The notes under the pieces are model-generated. The model did no database searches and had not been told where the DNA came from. It worked only from the letters and a program-made list of their open reading frames with translations. Positions 12,811 to 25,418 of a DNA stretch of 64,000 nt are shown one piece after another. The position numbers were made by a program, and so were the translations under genes. The stretch covers positions 62,001-126,000 of the forward strand of contig NXFV01002074.1 in assembly GCA_002803225.1 (NCBI GenBank), in the 5' to 3' direction. The stretch's first letter is position 1. The number at the start of each line of letters is the position of its first letter. Origin of the DNA: Gamarada debralockiae. Lineage: Eukaryota > Ascomycota > Leotiomycetes > Helotiales > Hyphodiscaceae.

Positions 12811-13903
12811 CCTTCCGGTGATTCTCGCGCGAAGGCACCTTGTCTTCGCGCACTAGCAATCTCGGGAGAAGACGAAGACCATAGTTTAGAAAACTTTCTA
12901 CAACAAAATCCCCCTTTATATGTCTGTCCAGCGGACATAGAAGGTGCATTAAGCAACGACTTCCATGTTACATTTTCAGACCTGTTCGCCGCACATGAGT
13001 ATCTAGACCTTATAGATCCTCTCCGATTCGAATACGAATTTAGTAATCACCTGGGAAGCATCACCAATCTGGGTTTGCTTTCCACCCCTCCTTTCTTGGC
13101 AACCTCCCAACCTTCTACTCAACTACACACCTCAGTCTCTACACCCCTAGACCCACCATCCTCAGGATATCTCTACACGAGCGAGCTCCAATCGCAAACT
13201 ACTGGGCTTACTCCCCCAAACTTGATCCTGCCTCCTCAAAGTTTTGGACTCTCCTCTGGAACACTTCGAGTCGAAAATTCGTCCCCCTCCAGCTCGTCGG
13301 AAAGCAACGTCGGCCATTCTTTTGTTCTTCCTCAGTCAAATTCAGGAATTAAACATAGAGCCTCTGACCGCCGAAACTTAGAGTCTCAGGACAATATATC
13401 AACATCTCAGAGGAGCAGCCCAATATCTCCGTCGTCTCCAGTCGAACCGCACATTCAGATCGGAATTCAAGTTTCTCAGAGCCCTACAAGCCTTATAAGT
13501 CCATCCTCAATCTCGTCTCAGCCCAGGCCACTTGCCCAAGTCGACCAGCCGTCAATACCGACCCGGAGGCGTCGAAAACTCAACCAGAAACTCAGCTGTA
13601 CTTCCTGCTCCAAGGTTTTTTCCCGCCCCTGTGATCTCAAGTAAGTCATACCATGCCTCTCATCTGACCCAAAATCGTTGCTGATCACTGTACAGAAAGC
13701 ACGTCAGAACACACTACCGTTCGTTCAAGTGTGATATTGCGGGCTGTACCAACACTCAAGGATTTGCCCTTCACAAAGACCTCCGTCGCCACATAGACAC
13801 GGTTCACCTCAAGAGCACATTCACTTGCCATTATCCCTCTTGTGGTGAGACATTTTCTAGGTCTGACAATTGCCTCAGACACTTTGAGGAGCAGCACTCC
13901 TAG
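12811..13903 (+). CDS. C2H2 zinc-finger transcription factor, 5' end unresolved
   Basis: The last two exons are clear: an open frame through 13640, a 55 nt intron 13641-13695 (GTAAGT..CAG), then 13696-13903. The coding end carries three finger-like units: CTSCSKVFSRPCDLKKHVRTH, split by the intron inside the finger; CDIAGCTNTQGFALHKDLRR followed by HIDTVH; and CHYPSCGETFSRSDNCLRHF followed by EEQH. This is the usual layout of fungal C2H2 regulators, with a long S/P/Q-rich N-terminal part and fingers at the C-terminus. A basic stretch (TRRRRKLNQK) just before the fingers could be a nuclear localisation signal. The frame is open back to 12811 but holds no in-frame ATG, so either an upstream exon exists or the 5' end is broken. 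A candidate splice acceptor (CACTAG) lies at about 12851-12856. DNA target unknown. Confidence 0.7.
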
Positions 13904-13929
13904 CACTTCCGATATCTAAAGACACTGTT

Positions 13930-13995
13930 TATTTCAAAAGCGCCTTTACTTGCCATTGGTCATATTTTGGTCAGAAACAAGACATATTGAGCTAA
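13930..13995 (+). pseudogene. relic of a duplicated C2H2 finger
   Basis: Twenty-seven bases after the stop of the zinc-finger gene, the sequence FKSAFTCHWSYFGQKQDILS then stop can be read. It resembles the last finger of that gene (LKSTFTCHYPSCGETFSRSD) in both DNA and protein, but the second cysteine and both histidines are missing. It looks like the remains of a short local duplication. Confidence 0.45.
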
Positions 13996-14280
13996 CTTCA
14001 GTCTATCACTCCCAATATCCCGGCCACCCGCTCTGACCCCACCTTCCCTGCCAAGGAAGAGCCTCAAAATTTGATTACATCTTTGTACTATGAACGATCA
14101 CCGCGGACAATACTGAGTGTACCGTGAACCCCAATCCTGGGGCCTTCGAGATCATTTGGAATTCTTCGGCGTCCCATCTATCACAAAAAAGCAACAGTCC
14201 TTCACCACTCCAGACTATCCGAACAAGTCTAACATGCGCCTCCTCGAATCAACAGTACTTCTGCTCCACGAATTCATCTG

Positions 14281-14781
14281 AAATCTGACCCCGTCCTTGC
14301 TGCTGTCGAAGCTTTCTATAAGAAAGCCTTGTTGGCAAATAATTCACAGAAGGATCACGAGATTGAGAAGACTAGTGAAGAGGAAACAAAAGCCAAGATT
14401 GAAGATTTAGACGGGAATATGTTAGAAGCTTCTTCCCGTGCGAGCCGTCGCATCCCGACCATCGAGACCGCCCGCATTGACAGGGCGGGCAGCGCTCGCA
14501 CGATAGATTCCTTCGGCTTCGATGTACTCGGTCTTATGTCGGTGCGTCTTTCGCGCAGAGGTTCAATGTCGTCGTTGAGCGGGATAGGATGGAGTCCCTC
14601 GAGCTCCGTGATAGATTACGCAAGGGATGCTACGAAGAATGGGAAAAATCGCGAGTTGCTTAATCGAGATTATGTTTGGGTTGTGACTCAAACCATGGTT
14701 TCCTTCGAGAACTTAGCTTTGTGGGCTGTGCACATTGTGCTCACCTACAAAGTGTATCCCGGGTTTTGGGGTCGGCTGTAA
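14281..14781 (+). CDS. unrecognised reading frame, possibly a decayed gene end
   Basis: An open frame of about 165 codons (SDPVLAAVEAFYKKALLANN, then a charged KDHEIEKTSEEETKAKIEDL stretch and an S/R-rich part) with no in-frame ATG at its start. Codon use looks protein-like and the segment lies downstream of the zinc-finger gene on the same strand, so it may be a displaced or broken 3' portion of that or a neighbouring gene. No domain recognised. It could also be chance. Confidence 0.25.
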   Translation, partial: KSDPVLAAVEAFYKKALLANNSQKDHEIEKTSEEETKAKIEDLDGNMLEASSRASRRIPTIETARIDRAGSARTIDSFGFDVLGLMSVRLSRRGSMSSLSGIGWSPSSSVIDYARDATKNGKNRELLNRDYVWVVTQTMVSFENLALWAVHIVLTYKVYPGFWGRL

Positions 14782-16378
14782 AGTTTGTACTTTCTCAGAC
14801 AGTTAAGCTTTGGAAGGCTATTGCTTTGAAGAACTGGCGGTCAACAAGGATGACTACTATGCTGGTAATTTTCGCCGGCACCTTGTGGATTGGGGGAAAG
14901 AGCTTTGAGGCTCTCGACCTCGGAGGAAGTAGCAGCAGTCAATGCAGAGGCATAGTAATGACGCTACTTGCCATGGATCCAGAAAGTTTCCTGTATTTCC
15001 TTTCCTAACGTTAGCTTTTGTAGCGGACATGGCGTTGGATGACAGCACTTTGACGATTTTCATTGCTGGAGGATTTTGAAAAGTGGAGTATTCTGTTGAG
15101 CATTCTTTCACGGGGTTTGCGCGCGCCGCGACAGGCTCCGGGAGAATAAGTATCCTTTGGCATTCTATTTGATCTTATTCTTTGCGTGCCATCTTTCCAT
15201 CAAAGCGGGGTTTCTCATGTCCTGCAGTATCCGTTTTGCGCTGCATGAAGACGTTTCCTCTGTTATTTTCGAGGGAGAGATGGATCACCTTGTGTGCTTT
15301 CTTGCAATGCTTGGCACAGTGCTCAAATTTCTTTTGTTAGCTAATGTACCACTCAACGGCCATCATATAATCAGAGAATCCAACATTCCACCAACTCTTC
15401 TTCCCATCATCACATCTGTGCGATTTAACCCAAAAATGCAGTTTTTACCTACCCAGCTGTTTGAGGCCATCACGTGACAACCCCCTGAATTGTGACAGGG
15501 CCTTGTATCAATATTTCGACCACTTGGCAGCTGATCTCCTTACTGTCCCCATTCGAATCACACTAGCAAGATCATGCCATAAGGCACTTTAAAGTCCTAT
15601 GGAAATGAATCACAAGCATCACATTCATCATTTGAGGAGACCAAGGGTGTTAAATATGTTTGTACTGCCTGAAGCTGGCTGGCAAGACGGAACAGAATTA
15701 GATATTTGTACAATTGCGTCGTCTCCTCCACACCGACGACGGACCCCTTCAACTCAATCCAAGCTTCCACGCACTCGCCGTTGGCGACCAGCTCATGCAC
15801 GAACAGCCCGAATCGACCTTTCCCTTCCTCACCAAAGCACTGAAACCCACCCGCGAATCTCAAGATTACAACGTCAGCCAGCCAGGCTTATCAGGAAAAG
15901 GACTGCGCAATGTAACGACTTCCAGACCATCTGATGTAACAGAGGGCCCAAGTCCAGATCGTGAAAATGTGCCAACTCAAAATGCAACGCAATGTTCGCA
16001 ACCCTTCGCAGTAGAACAAGGCCTGAAATCGATCCCAAAGAAAGGAAATGTATTGACACAAAAAGCTTTTAGTCGTTGACCCCCTCGTCGGCGAGATTGC
16101 CGTCGTGCAGAGCCAAAAATCCATGAGCAAAAGGAAAATCTTGCAAAAACAAAAGCAACCGGTCTTCCCGCACACCATTCATATGCGCAGGAAAAGATGA
16201 GTAAAGAAATCTGGTGCCGAATGTAGTCTATAGTGGAGGTATCATGGTATCAGGAAGGAAGAACTTTTAAGACACGTTTTAGAAAAGGCCCCGCCGCGAA
16301 ATGCAATGTCAACCCGCCGGTCTATGCACAGAGATTAGGATGCTCCTTGTAAACACTTTGAAGTATGTCATCGAATGC
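14782..16378. other. intergenic region, weak frames only
   Basis: About 1.6 kb. Frames at 15157-15477, 15599-15934 and 15714-16079 overlap each other and lack domain features. The last bases before 16379 should hold the 3' untranslated region of eIF4G. Confidence 0.45.
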
Positions 16379-19300
16379 TCATGACTCGCTCTCCTTCTTG
16401 TCTTCAGACTTTCCTGCAGATGCGGGAGTAGCCTTTGACAGTTCTGGTGAGTTCGATGCCGAAGGTGGGGAGGCTGGGTTCTCTGGCTCGCCAGATCCTA
16501 ATCCTGCAAGTAGACTATAAAGCATTAGTATGAGATTCATGAAGTAAAACCGGGTGAAAGGCATACCTGAATGCATTTGCGGAGGTAGCTGACTCCTTCT
16601 CCTTTTGTTGAGGAGGTGTGCCTGTTCTCGATGAAGCTCCTGAATCCTCCCCGGTCCTACTCAATGAACCACCAGGACCCATCTTGCGACCGCTGTTGCT
16701 TCGTGATGAAAACATTGATGTGGGACCAAAGGACATTTGTTGACTTGATGTGCGGTTTGCAGCACCCTTGTTGGTCAGGCGACGGAGATCATCCATACCA
16801 ACAGTGTTCTTTTGGTAGTCGACAGGAGGTTGATTGCCATATTGGTTCGAGAAATTTCGTGAATCGCCGCGACCCATCTGCATACGACCTCCACCGCCAC
16901 CTCCACGTTGATTGCCTCGAGCATTCTCGGCCGCCTTCTGAGCAGCAGCAGCTTCAGCCTATGGAAATATTAGCAATATTATCAAAGAGGTAGCAACATT
17001 AGGAACTTACCTCAGCTCTAACTTCGTCAAGTGTCTTGGGACCCTTGTTGGTCTCCTTCGATTGCCAGCGTGCCTTTCGGAGGTCGACAATGTCCATGAG
17101 CATGAACCGAAGTCGACTGGGCAACTCGGGAGTGTCAATCATTGTCTGGATGCGTGCGAAGTAGACATCCATCATAGGCTTGCCCTTCTCAGTGCTGTCC
17201 AAATTGGCACCAATGGTCTTGAGAAGCTTCGTCAATGACTCGATTTCAGCCTCATCAGGAATACCAGTGTAGTCGACAAGCTTCTTGACACACTCGTGCA
17301 TGATACGTTCCGTAAGCATGCTAAGCTTGTAAAGCTCACCGATGAATTGAACGAGACCAAGACCACGTCGCTTCGCAGCAGCGGCGATGTAGTACTCATC
17401 GGACAGCATTGCAGCCTCCTCGGTCTTTTCCTCGCCACGTTCACCCTCTGGTTTTTCTGGAAGATCTATCTTCCAACCACGCTCGAACTCTTCTTGACAT
17501 CTGTTAAGCAAGTACTTTCGGAAGAGGTTGCCACCAGAAACAATGTTTCCGTTCTTGTCGAGAATGCTCTCGTCCTTGATGTCGGGGCTCATGGTCTCCA
17601 ACATACGCTTGCAGAATCTAGCATACATAGAAGCCCAATGAGCCTCATCTGTAGCCTTCTCGAATGTGAGCTGAATGACTTGTCGAAGGGTGCGACCATC
17701 CGCTTCATCCTTTGATTGGGCAGCAATGGCAAGAATTTGATCGGCGATCTTGTCGAACTTCTCAGGAGTCATCTTGTTCAAAGCAGCCTTCACCTTTCGT
17801 TGAACCATGTCAGGATCCATGTGTCCAGCTCCAGACGCGCCAGGAGTTGGACCAGCGGCACCAGTTGCAGACTGGCTTGCACCAATGCTACGCGGCTTCC
17901 AGCCCTTCTCGGAGACTTGAATAGGCTTGAGTTCCATACCAGCTGTAAGTGGCATGGTCTTGGCAGCTTGAGCCTCTTGTTTGGCGTTGCTAGCTTGGTA
18001 ACCGTCGCGCTTGCTGCCACCGCCGCGTTGAGATCTGCTTTGTTGGCGAGGGGAGTGTGGCATGCTGTTAGAACTTGACGGAGTACGCGTCATTGAGCTG
18101 CCACCTGGGAATGCTCCACCCGGGCGATTGAAGGAAGCCATTGGGTTGATGACAGGGCGTGGCATAGCACCACTCGCCATGGCGAATCGTTCAGCAGATG
18201 TTGTACCAGGTGGAAGAGTCTTGCCACCACCGACTGCACCAAAAGATCCCATAGCGAAAGCCCCAGGTGGGTTTCGGTTTGAGCCTTGTCTTGGACCCAT
18301 ACCTGAAGAAGTTCTCGTCGAAGCTGAACGAGCAGAGCCTCCGTCACCGTCACCAATCAGCGCCTTGATTTGAGACTCGAACTCCATTGATGGCTTTTCA
18401 GTGAAGACCTTCTGAAACTGAAGTAAGAATTCCTTGTCGTACTTGAAGCTCTTGCCTTTTGTCGTGACAGCCGAGTTCAGAGCAGGATTAGGTGAGCTGA
18501 TGTTGGGAGGATAGATGGAAGAGTTCAGTACTGTCAAGAAGCGAGCTGACTTAAGCGACTGAAGAGCTGCGCTAGGCTGAGGTGGTTCGACAGGCTTTGT
18601 GTTGAGAGGAGCGAGATTAAGCGCTGCAGGCTTGCCACGCTTCTCGGTTGAAGGAATCTTAGGAGGTGGGCCCATAGAATCATCGGAAGCCGGGGTTGAT
18701 GTTCCACTGTCGGTGCCGAGGGTGAGATTTGAGAGCTTGGAGGCAAGGGTGCTCGGAGTTGTTGGAGCGTTCTTGTCATCTTCCTTGGTCTCCTTCTTCT
18801 CAGTATCAGTCTCCGATTGACTCTTAGCCTCTGCTTCAGCACGCTTTCGTTCCTTTTCATCTTCCCAACGTTCCATCTCACGCTCAGCTTCTCGAAGCTT
18901 GCGGTCCTCTTCCGCCGCGTTGGCCTTTCTCTTCTCAGCAGCTGCTTCATCAGCTGCCTTCTTCTCCGCAGCACGCCTCTTGGTGATCTCCTCTTGTCTC
19001 TTTTCCTCCGCAGCTTCAGCCTCCTCGATTTCTCGGATTTGACGCTCAAGCTCCTCCTCCTCTTCCTGCTTGCGCTTTTCCTCCGCAGCCTTAGCGTCAA
19101 GCTCCTCCTTTGCTTTGGCCTCTTCAGCAGCCTTGGCTTCCTCCTTTGCCTTTTCTTCCTCTTTCAATTTTGCCTCGGCAGCCGCCTTGGCGGCTTCATC
19201 AGCCTTTGCCTGAGAATCAGTGGCCTTCTCGGACTCAGCAGCCTTCTTGACTTTCTCCATCATCTCAAGGCGTACCTGCTCTGGGTTCTTGCCGCTGATG

Positions 19301-21398
19301 GCGCTGCTATCAGAGCGGTTATGTAGTGGGGTCGACGATTTCGGAGGGGGTGTCGGCGTAGAAGCGATGACAGGAGGTGTGCGAGTCCGGTCTCGAGGAG
19401 CTGGAGAGGCAGGCGCCTTGAAGCTCTCAAGGTCTAGAGTTTCTCCATCTGGTCTCTTGATCTGAATGGCAGCGCTTTTTCGAGTAGGTCTTGTAAAGGC
19501 GGGAGACGCAACAGGAGCTGCCTTGGGTTGTGGCGTATGAGTACTGGAGACGGAGGGTGTCATTGAAGGAGTGCCCGGCTGGCCGCCCATGCTCGAAGCT
19601 GGTCGTTGCTCTGACATCTGAGAGGAGTTTCGGGACATCGGTTGTGCTTGGGCATATTGTCCTGGGATGTAGGCGTTGGGTTGTTGGTAAGGGGGTTGAG
19701 GAGATTGCGGGGGAGGAGCATTCATGTAACCCATTTGAGCCATTTGAGGATACATGTATGGAGCTTGTGGCATTTGCATTGGCATGCGGCTATCGAACTG
19801 AGGGGGGTAGCCTGGGAAATTCTGCTGTTGACTCATTGTTAGAAACTGTTCAAAGCCACCACCTTCTGGTGAAATATCCATCTTCATAATGTTCGTAGCA
19901 TCCATCTTCGGGTACGGAATGAGAGGAGGGAAAGTAGGAGGGGGAATAGTAGGGGGAAGAGGGGGAAGGGCAGATTGGTCAGAAGAAGAATGTTGGCGCT
20001 CCAAGGGTGTCGAGGACATTGGCTCATTGACCTGATTGAATTGAGGTAAATGACCGGGTCCTGAGCGCTCCGAGGGCATTGACCCAATACTCATATCGTT
20101 ATGACCGTAGCCTCCACGCACGAATGGCATTTGCCCATTGGCTGTGTAGGTGTTAAAGAAGAGCTCCCTTGAACGCTCCTTTGGTCGATGGCCGTTTGAG
20201 AACTTCTCGTTTGACCATTTTTTGCCTTTGCCGCCCATGTTGAATCTGAAAGAATCTGCTTGATGGTTGAAAGTAGAAGGGTGGGTTACTTGAGGGCCTT
20301 GCATATGGGGCTGGTAGTAGTTGTTGTACTGCTGGTTTGCCATTGGCATTGCCTGGCCCATGTTTGGGGTGCCGGGGATCGAGTTCGTCAACGCGGGGCT
20401 GCGAGCAGCTTGGTGTGGCGAGTTCGGAAATTGGCCCATTTGACGGCCTTGACCTGGAAATGGAGGAGCCATGCCACTACCGCGACCTTGATTGGGTACA
20501 TTTCTGAAGTTACCGCCAGGAGGAGGATAGCCTATGCTCGGTTGAAATTGAGAGTTGAAGTTTCCGCGTCCACGTCCGCCTTGAGGTGGGAATCCGCCAC
20601 GTCCCGCACCTGGGCCTTGATTGCTCATATCACTGTGGGTAGATTGGGAGGATTCTCGACGAAGGTGTGCAGGTTGATTGCCCGGAGCAAGAGGGCCTTG
20701 GGCTCCAGAAGCCTGTCGCATGTGACGCTAACAAACGTATCAGTATGCGATCATCAGGAAACAAGAGGCAAGAAACTTACATCGCCATCGCCACCGAGAC
20801 TGCCAAATGTGACACCATTACCTTGCTGTGCTAAACCGGATGGGGGCCTTCCACCACTCGCAGCTGGTTGTGGGATAGGAGAAGGTGACTGCGCGGGAGA
20901 AGAGACCCTGGGGTTGCCTGGGATTGGCATCGGAGCTGAACCTGTGGATTGAGCAATTTGCGGAGTGCTGTGGGAAGCTGCCGGAGAATCTGTGATAGAA
21001 CCAAATTGGATCCCACCTTTTGATCCGCCAACTGGACCTCCATTTGCGCCATAACTATTAGGACCATTTGCTATCGTAACAGAAGGCTTCCGGCTATGGT
21101 CGTTCGAGCCACCGTTGACTGAGCTGCCATGCGCGATCGCTGGAGCAGAAACTGCCGGTACAGCAGGAGGAATCGCAGATCTGCCATTCACAGGTGAAAT
21201 AGAAGATGACTTTCCATGTTGCTGCACCGGCGCAGAACCTCCGACAGCCACGGCGGGAGATGGAGAGGAGCCCGTCGCGATAGGTGGCGACGAGACTGCC
21301 TTCTTAGCGGTAGAAGCGTACGACGGGGCCGACTGCGATGCGCTGGTGGTGTTTGAGGCCTGGCTTGGAGGTTGAGTTTGCTGAGAAACGGAAGTCAT
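16379..21398 (-). CDS. eIF4G: eukaryotic translation initiation factor 4 gamma (eIF4G)
   Basis: Four exons on the minus strand, 21398-20781, 20727-17011, 16958-16567 and 16514-16379, give 1620 residues. Introns are 53, 52 and 52 nt and all junctions keep frame. eIF4G is the scaffold joining cap-binding eIF4E, helicase eIF4A and poly(A)-binding protein. Visible features: a long low-complexity S/P/G/Q-rich N-terminus with RGG-like patches; a lysine/glutamate-rich helical stretch around residues 700-850 (many EEAKAKEE-type repeats); the eIF4E-binding motif YDKEFLLQF (Y-x4-L-L) near residue 967; and a MIF4G HEAT domain from about 1175 (VQRKVKAALNKMTPEKFDKI … LRFMLMDIVDLRKARW). A basic, R/G-rich tail follows (RGNQRGGGGGGRMQMG). 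Order and length match Pezizomycotina eIF4G. The start is the first ATG, with an open S/T-rich leader. Confidence 0.96.
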
Positions 21399-24300
21399 AG
21401 GGTGAATCTGTTGAAAGGTGACCTCGTGTTTGGTTTTTTTGGGAGATGACGTATCGCGGTCGAGACTGTTGTATGATTATTTCCTTCGCAGAAGGCTATT
21501 CTATTGAAAGGTAGAGTGGAGAGGTCGTGAGGAGGTTAGTCGAATCTAATCGCTTCCCTCTACAGTACAGAGATGGCCGTGAGGGCGATCTTGTGGTGTG
21601 GTTGTAAGGAGTGTTCGTCGCAGCGATCGTGTCGAAACGTGTGCGTGCGATGTATTAGGTCGATTACCGTACAGGATCGAGACTCGGCGAGATGTCTTCT
21701 ACAGAATAGAAGATCGCCGGAGTAAAGGGGTGTTTTTTGTTGGTCTTCCTTGATAGAGGGTATTAGGTGAAGGGTTAAGACGAAAAATTGTCTGGGGAGG
21801 TTTGGAAATGTCGCTTAGCGCCAATTTGCACCACGCACTTTTTTTTGGGCGGAGGCGGATTCACCAGCAGCAACAAAATCACTTTCCATGGAAGGGACTC
21901 AGGCTCAAATGACTGTGCACAAGGCAAGGGCAGGGGGTCAAATCCGAAGGAAGGCCATTATTCGGATAGGAAGAAAATCCCCGAGATAAACTATCAGTTC
22001 CAAAATAAAATGGACTGTTGGTAGAAGTTTGCCAATCGTCACTGTTTTCTATGGGAGCAAGTCTTTCTTTTTCTATTACTAAAATCTCCTGATATGCTGA
22101 ATCTGGAAGGGTTGAGGCGAGATATCTCATGTTGTCTTGAGCAAAATCTGCAAAATTCTCTGCCAAATTTATTTTTTCTTATTGTCAGATCCTTGAAGCT
22201 TTCTTTTACAGTTCATGTTATTGCACGAATCGTGTTAGCATTGTACAGAACAAAGAAGCAGTTTGACAAGAAGGTAAAAATCAAAGGTTGCTAGAAAGAG
22301 CTGATTTCAAACGCGCTACCGTAGCACGGGGCGCGCCCCCTTGCCCCTTGTTTCCGAGATGGGCTGGACTTTGTATTTCTATCTCCGTCCCCATCCTGCA
22401 CGGTCAACCTCGAGAGGGACTCTTCCTTTCTCGCAGAAGGCAAACAGAAAAAATACCTCTACAGTTCTCATCCAACGTTGTTGGAAGAATCAATCCCTAG
22501 ACTACCTGTACTCATCATCAGTGCTATCTCCCGCCAAGGTGAACCAAGCCCGTACTCTGAATCACTCTCCAGAATGAGCCTCTTGTCTTAGATACTTTTC
22601 TGGGTTTGTGGCAGAAACGACGCTTCGATGCCCAATGCGCCTTCGAAGAAGCCTCAAAAGAAAGAGCCTCGAAGTCGAACAGCGCTGACGACATGTCGAC
22701 CAACTACGTATCTAGAACAATGTTATCAGTAATGACTGGTTGGAGCAATGCGTGAATCACGTTGAGATTCATCCAAGCTTACCAACAGGTCGTCCTGTGC
22801 CCCTCAAAGTACAGATCCAGCCGTTGCACTAAAATTCTTACCCAACCACTGCTTTTGCCCCCATAGAGGCGATTCAAACCCACCAATCCCTCGATTTCCA
22901 CCCCCTAAACCCCCATCCACTGAAAACACCAACATTTCAAACCATCAAGACTCATCGCACGGTCAGATCCGGCCAAAAGTGGCCCAGTATATTGACACAA
23001 ACGCTCTGACTCATTCTGACTGGGAATTCGCCTTACGTGCATGTTGAGATGCACCATCACCCAAAGAAAGAAGGTCAGCATGCGGCGCAAATGCGCCCCG
23101 ATAGTAGATACGATTGTCGATTCTAAATACAGGCTATATTCCCTGCAGCGTGACGACAGCACGATCCGATTTGATTCTGCACTACCATCAGGCGACGATG
23201 CGCTGAGCTGTGGGAAGGATTTAGTTTCCTGCAAGTATCCGTGAACATCATATCATACAATCATATATCTCGTATAATTACTACGAATTTTAAACATCCC
23301 TTTTCATATCATGCCCGTCATTTCCTTTTCAGCCTTTCAGGGCTGGAATGGGGATGTTCTGGAAGCCGACGCCGCCTTAGAAGCCCCGGCAAGCGAGTGA
23401 CTTGCATGTGATCGGCTATCGTGCAGCGTCAAGGGAGTTTAAGATTAATTGGGATACAAGATAACTATTGTTCAAATCAACGGGTATTTCAGCTATTAGA
23501 ATGATATGAGAGGTCTCGCAGGAAATCGCGAGTTTTGATCGTTGACTCTCATGAAGCATTTGAAGTCAAGAGTATCGAGGACAACTTGCGGCTATATGAA
23601 TATCCTCGTAAGAACGAATACGATCTTAATATCCAATTACTGTGGTTTATATAGAGATTCATTTATGTGAGAGCCTTGATCATCTTCAGTATTTTCATTG
23701 TATAACCATCCCCTACGTTAGCATGTTCTTCTCTCGATTGCTCATTACTACGTTCTCTCTTCAGGACAACCCCTTTTATGAGTTGTTGAGTCAACGCTTT
23801 CAAGCGAATTACGATTCCTCTCAAACTGGAAAAGAAAGGTGCCACTCAGTAGATCCCTATAGCCAGCTGTCCCAGTCGTTCAAACTATTTAAGCGATTGA
23901 GTTTCCCAGAATCGGGGTTTTCAGAGGCTTGCCTTGGAGTTTAAATTGTTCAAATGATTGGAACGATGACTCTTTCGAACCCCCATTTCATAGTTGAAGT
24001 GAGTTCGAGGGATTATCGCGTCATCGTACCATTCCAGATAATTTTTATAACAGGAATTTCCTCGAGCCCTGAGTAAAGTCTTTCTTAGTAAGGAAAGAAT
24101 TAATGGGTTCGAACCCTACCATTACACATTATGAGCGCCAGAACCAAATTAATCTCGATATTTCCCCGTGGGTGACATTTTCCCTCACCCAATTTCTAGC
24201 GAGACCCTAGATTTCAAATTTTGAACATATACCTTTCATTCTTCAATCATAAATATCAAAACCCTCCAAGTTGCCAAAATATCATGGAAACAAGTCTAGA

Positions 24301-25418
24301 GAAAGGGCGAGGAGCTGGCCCCGCGCACCAGCAGTGAGGGGGAGGTCGCCATCACCCGAACCCGTGTGAGCTGCCGGGTATATTTTGAATTAAACGGAGC
24401 TCGTTGGGTACAGAGGGTTCATAAAATATAACTTCTAGCCCAGTATGCCATATGTGAGTGTATGGGGATCGTCCAAAGGGGTCCGGTATTGTCACGTCAT
24501 ATAAACCAAAGTTTCGTAGCAGGAACTTCGCGCACTATATATTTTAAATCCTCCATTCCCCGTGAAGTCTACTAGCCACCTCCACCTCCCAGTCACGAAA
24601 GCCCAACCTCTTAACTTCAAACCAACCAATAGATTACTCGCTCTGCCTCCCGAGCTCCGCCTGATAGTATAAAAGCTTTATCTCAGCAATCCCTTCCCCA
24701 TCACCATCAGGTAGATGCGGCCGAATGTTTACTGCCCGACTGCGTGGTTCCACTGCCAAGTCGTAAGCCCTGGTTCCTTTTTGCATGGTTCAGATACTTT
24801 GGACGATTCAGATTCCAGATAATTCACTAGAACCTCAATCGCTCAAAAGGTGTGAATGATTCAAAAACCGGGCGTTGGGGAGCGAATGTACGTTCTCAGA
24901 GATCAAGACATGCACGCTTAGCCCAAGGGAAGTTCAGTCCAAGCCCACCACACTTGATGGGGGATAAACTAGAGAAAATAGGACCAAACACTTGCATATT
25001 TCACAACTTTAGCTTTCGAATGAGTGCATAGTATAATATTACCAGCATCATATATACAATGCGAAATCTCATCCTCAGTCTCAGCGCCATAATCATGATT
25101 GATGACCAACGCCTATATTATTCCGATCAGCCCTCCCCACGAGGAGCAATGCCATGAAACCATCTCAACGCTAATGCAACAAATAAAATGGCCGTCGACT
25201 CTGCATACTCCCTTCCTCTTCTATCTCTCTCTATCTCAAGGAGTTTGGGAACCTTCTCTCCTCCGCTCATGCCCCAAAAAGATAACCCAGACGCTAAACA
25301 GCATCATGAAAATGCTAAGGACGGCTAGTCACACGACCGTGCAGCTGGAGCTCTGACACCTGCACGCGATATTCAGCAGTCATCCTCAAGCATTCTTCAC
25401 ATTTTGTTCCGCTGGGTT
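21399..25418. other. long gene-poor region
   Basis: Four kilobases between divergently placed eIF4G and the 3' end of the RING-LON gene. The first 600 bases are the eIF4G promoter and 5' leader side. Short frames (22094-22577, 22905-23234, 23642-23944, 25099-25356) show no family features. Copies of the dispersed hairpin motif lie near 23880 and at 24835-24864. I found no transposase, reverse transcriptase or tRNA. Confidence 0.5.
24835..24864. repeat. intergenic copy of the AATCGCTCA/TGAATGATT hairpin
   Basis: TCAATCGCTCA and TGAATGATTCAA flank a 7-base spacer. The arms match those of the hairpins in introns at 29-31 kb. It lies between genes, not in a recognised intron. Confidence 0.6.

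Noticed and set aside
18817..19326. Plus-strand 169-codon leucine-rich reading frame inside eIF4G
   Set aside because: It is the mirror image of the Lys/Glu/Ala-rich helical region of eIF4G on the minus strand (CTT/CTC codons from AAG/GAG). No independent gene features.
24103..24120. GGGTTCGAACCCTACC looks like a tRNA T-arm
   Set aside because: No matching acceptor stem, D-arm or anticodon arm can be placed upstream at the right distance, on either the simple or the intron-containing tRNA plan.
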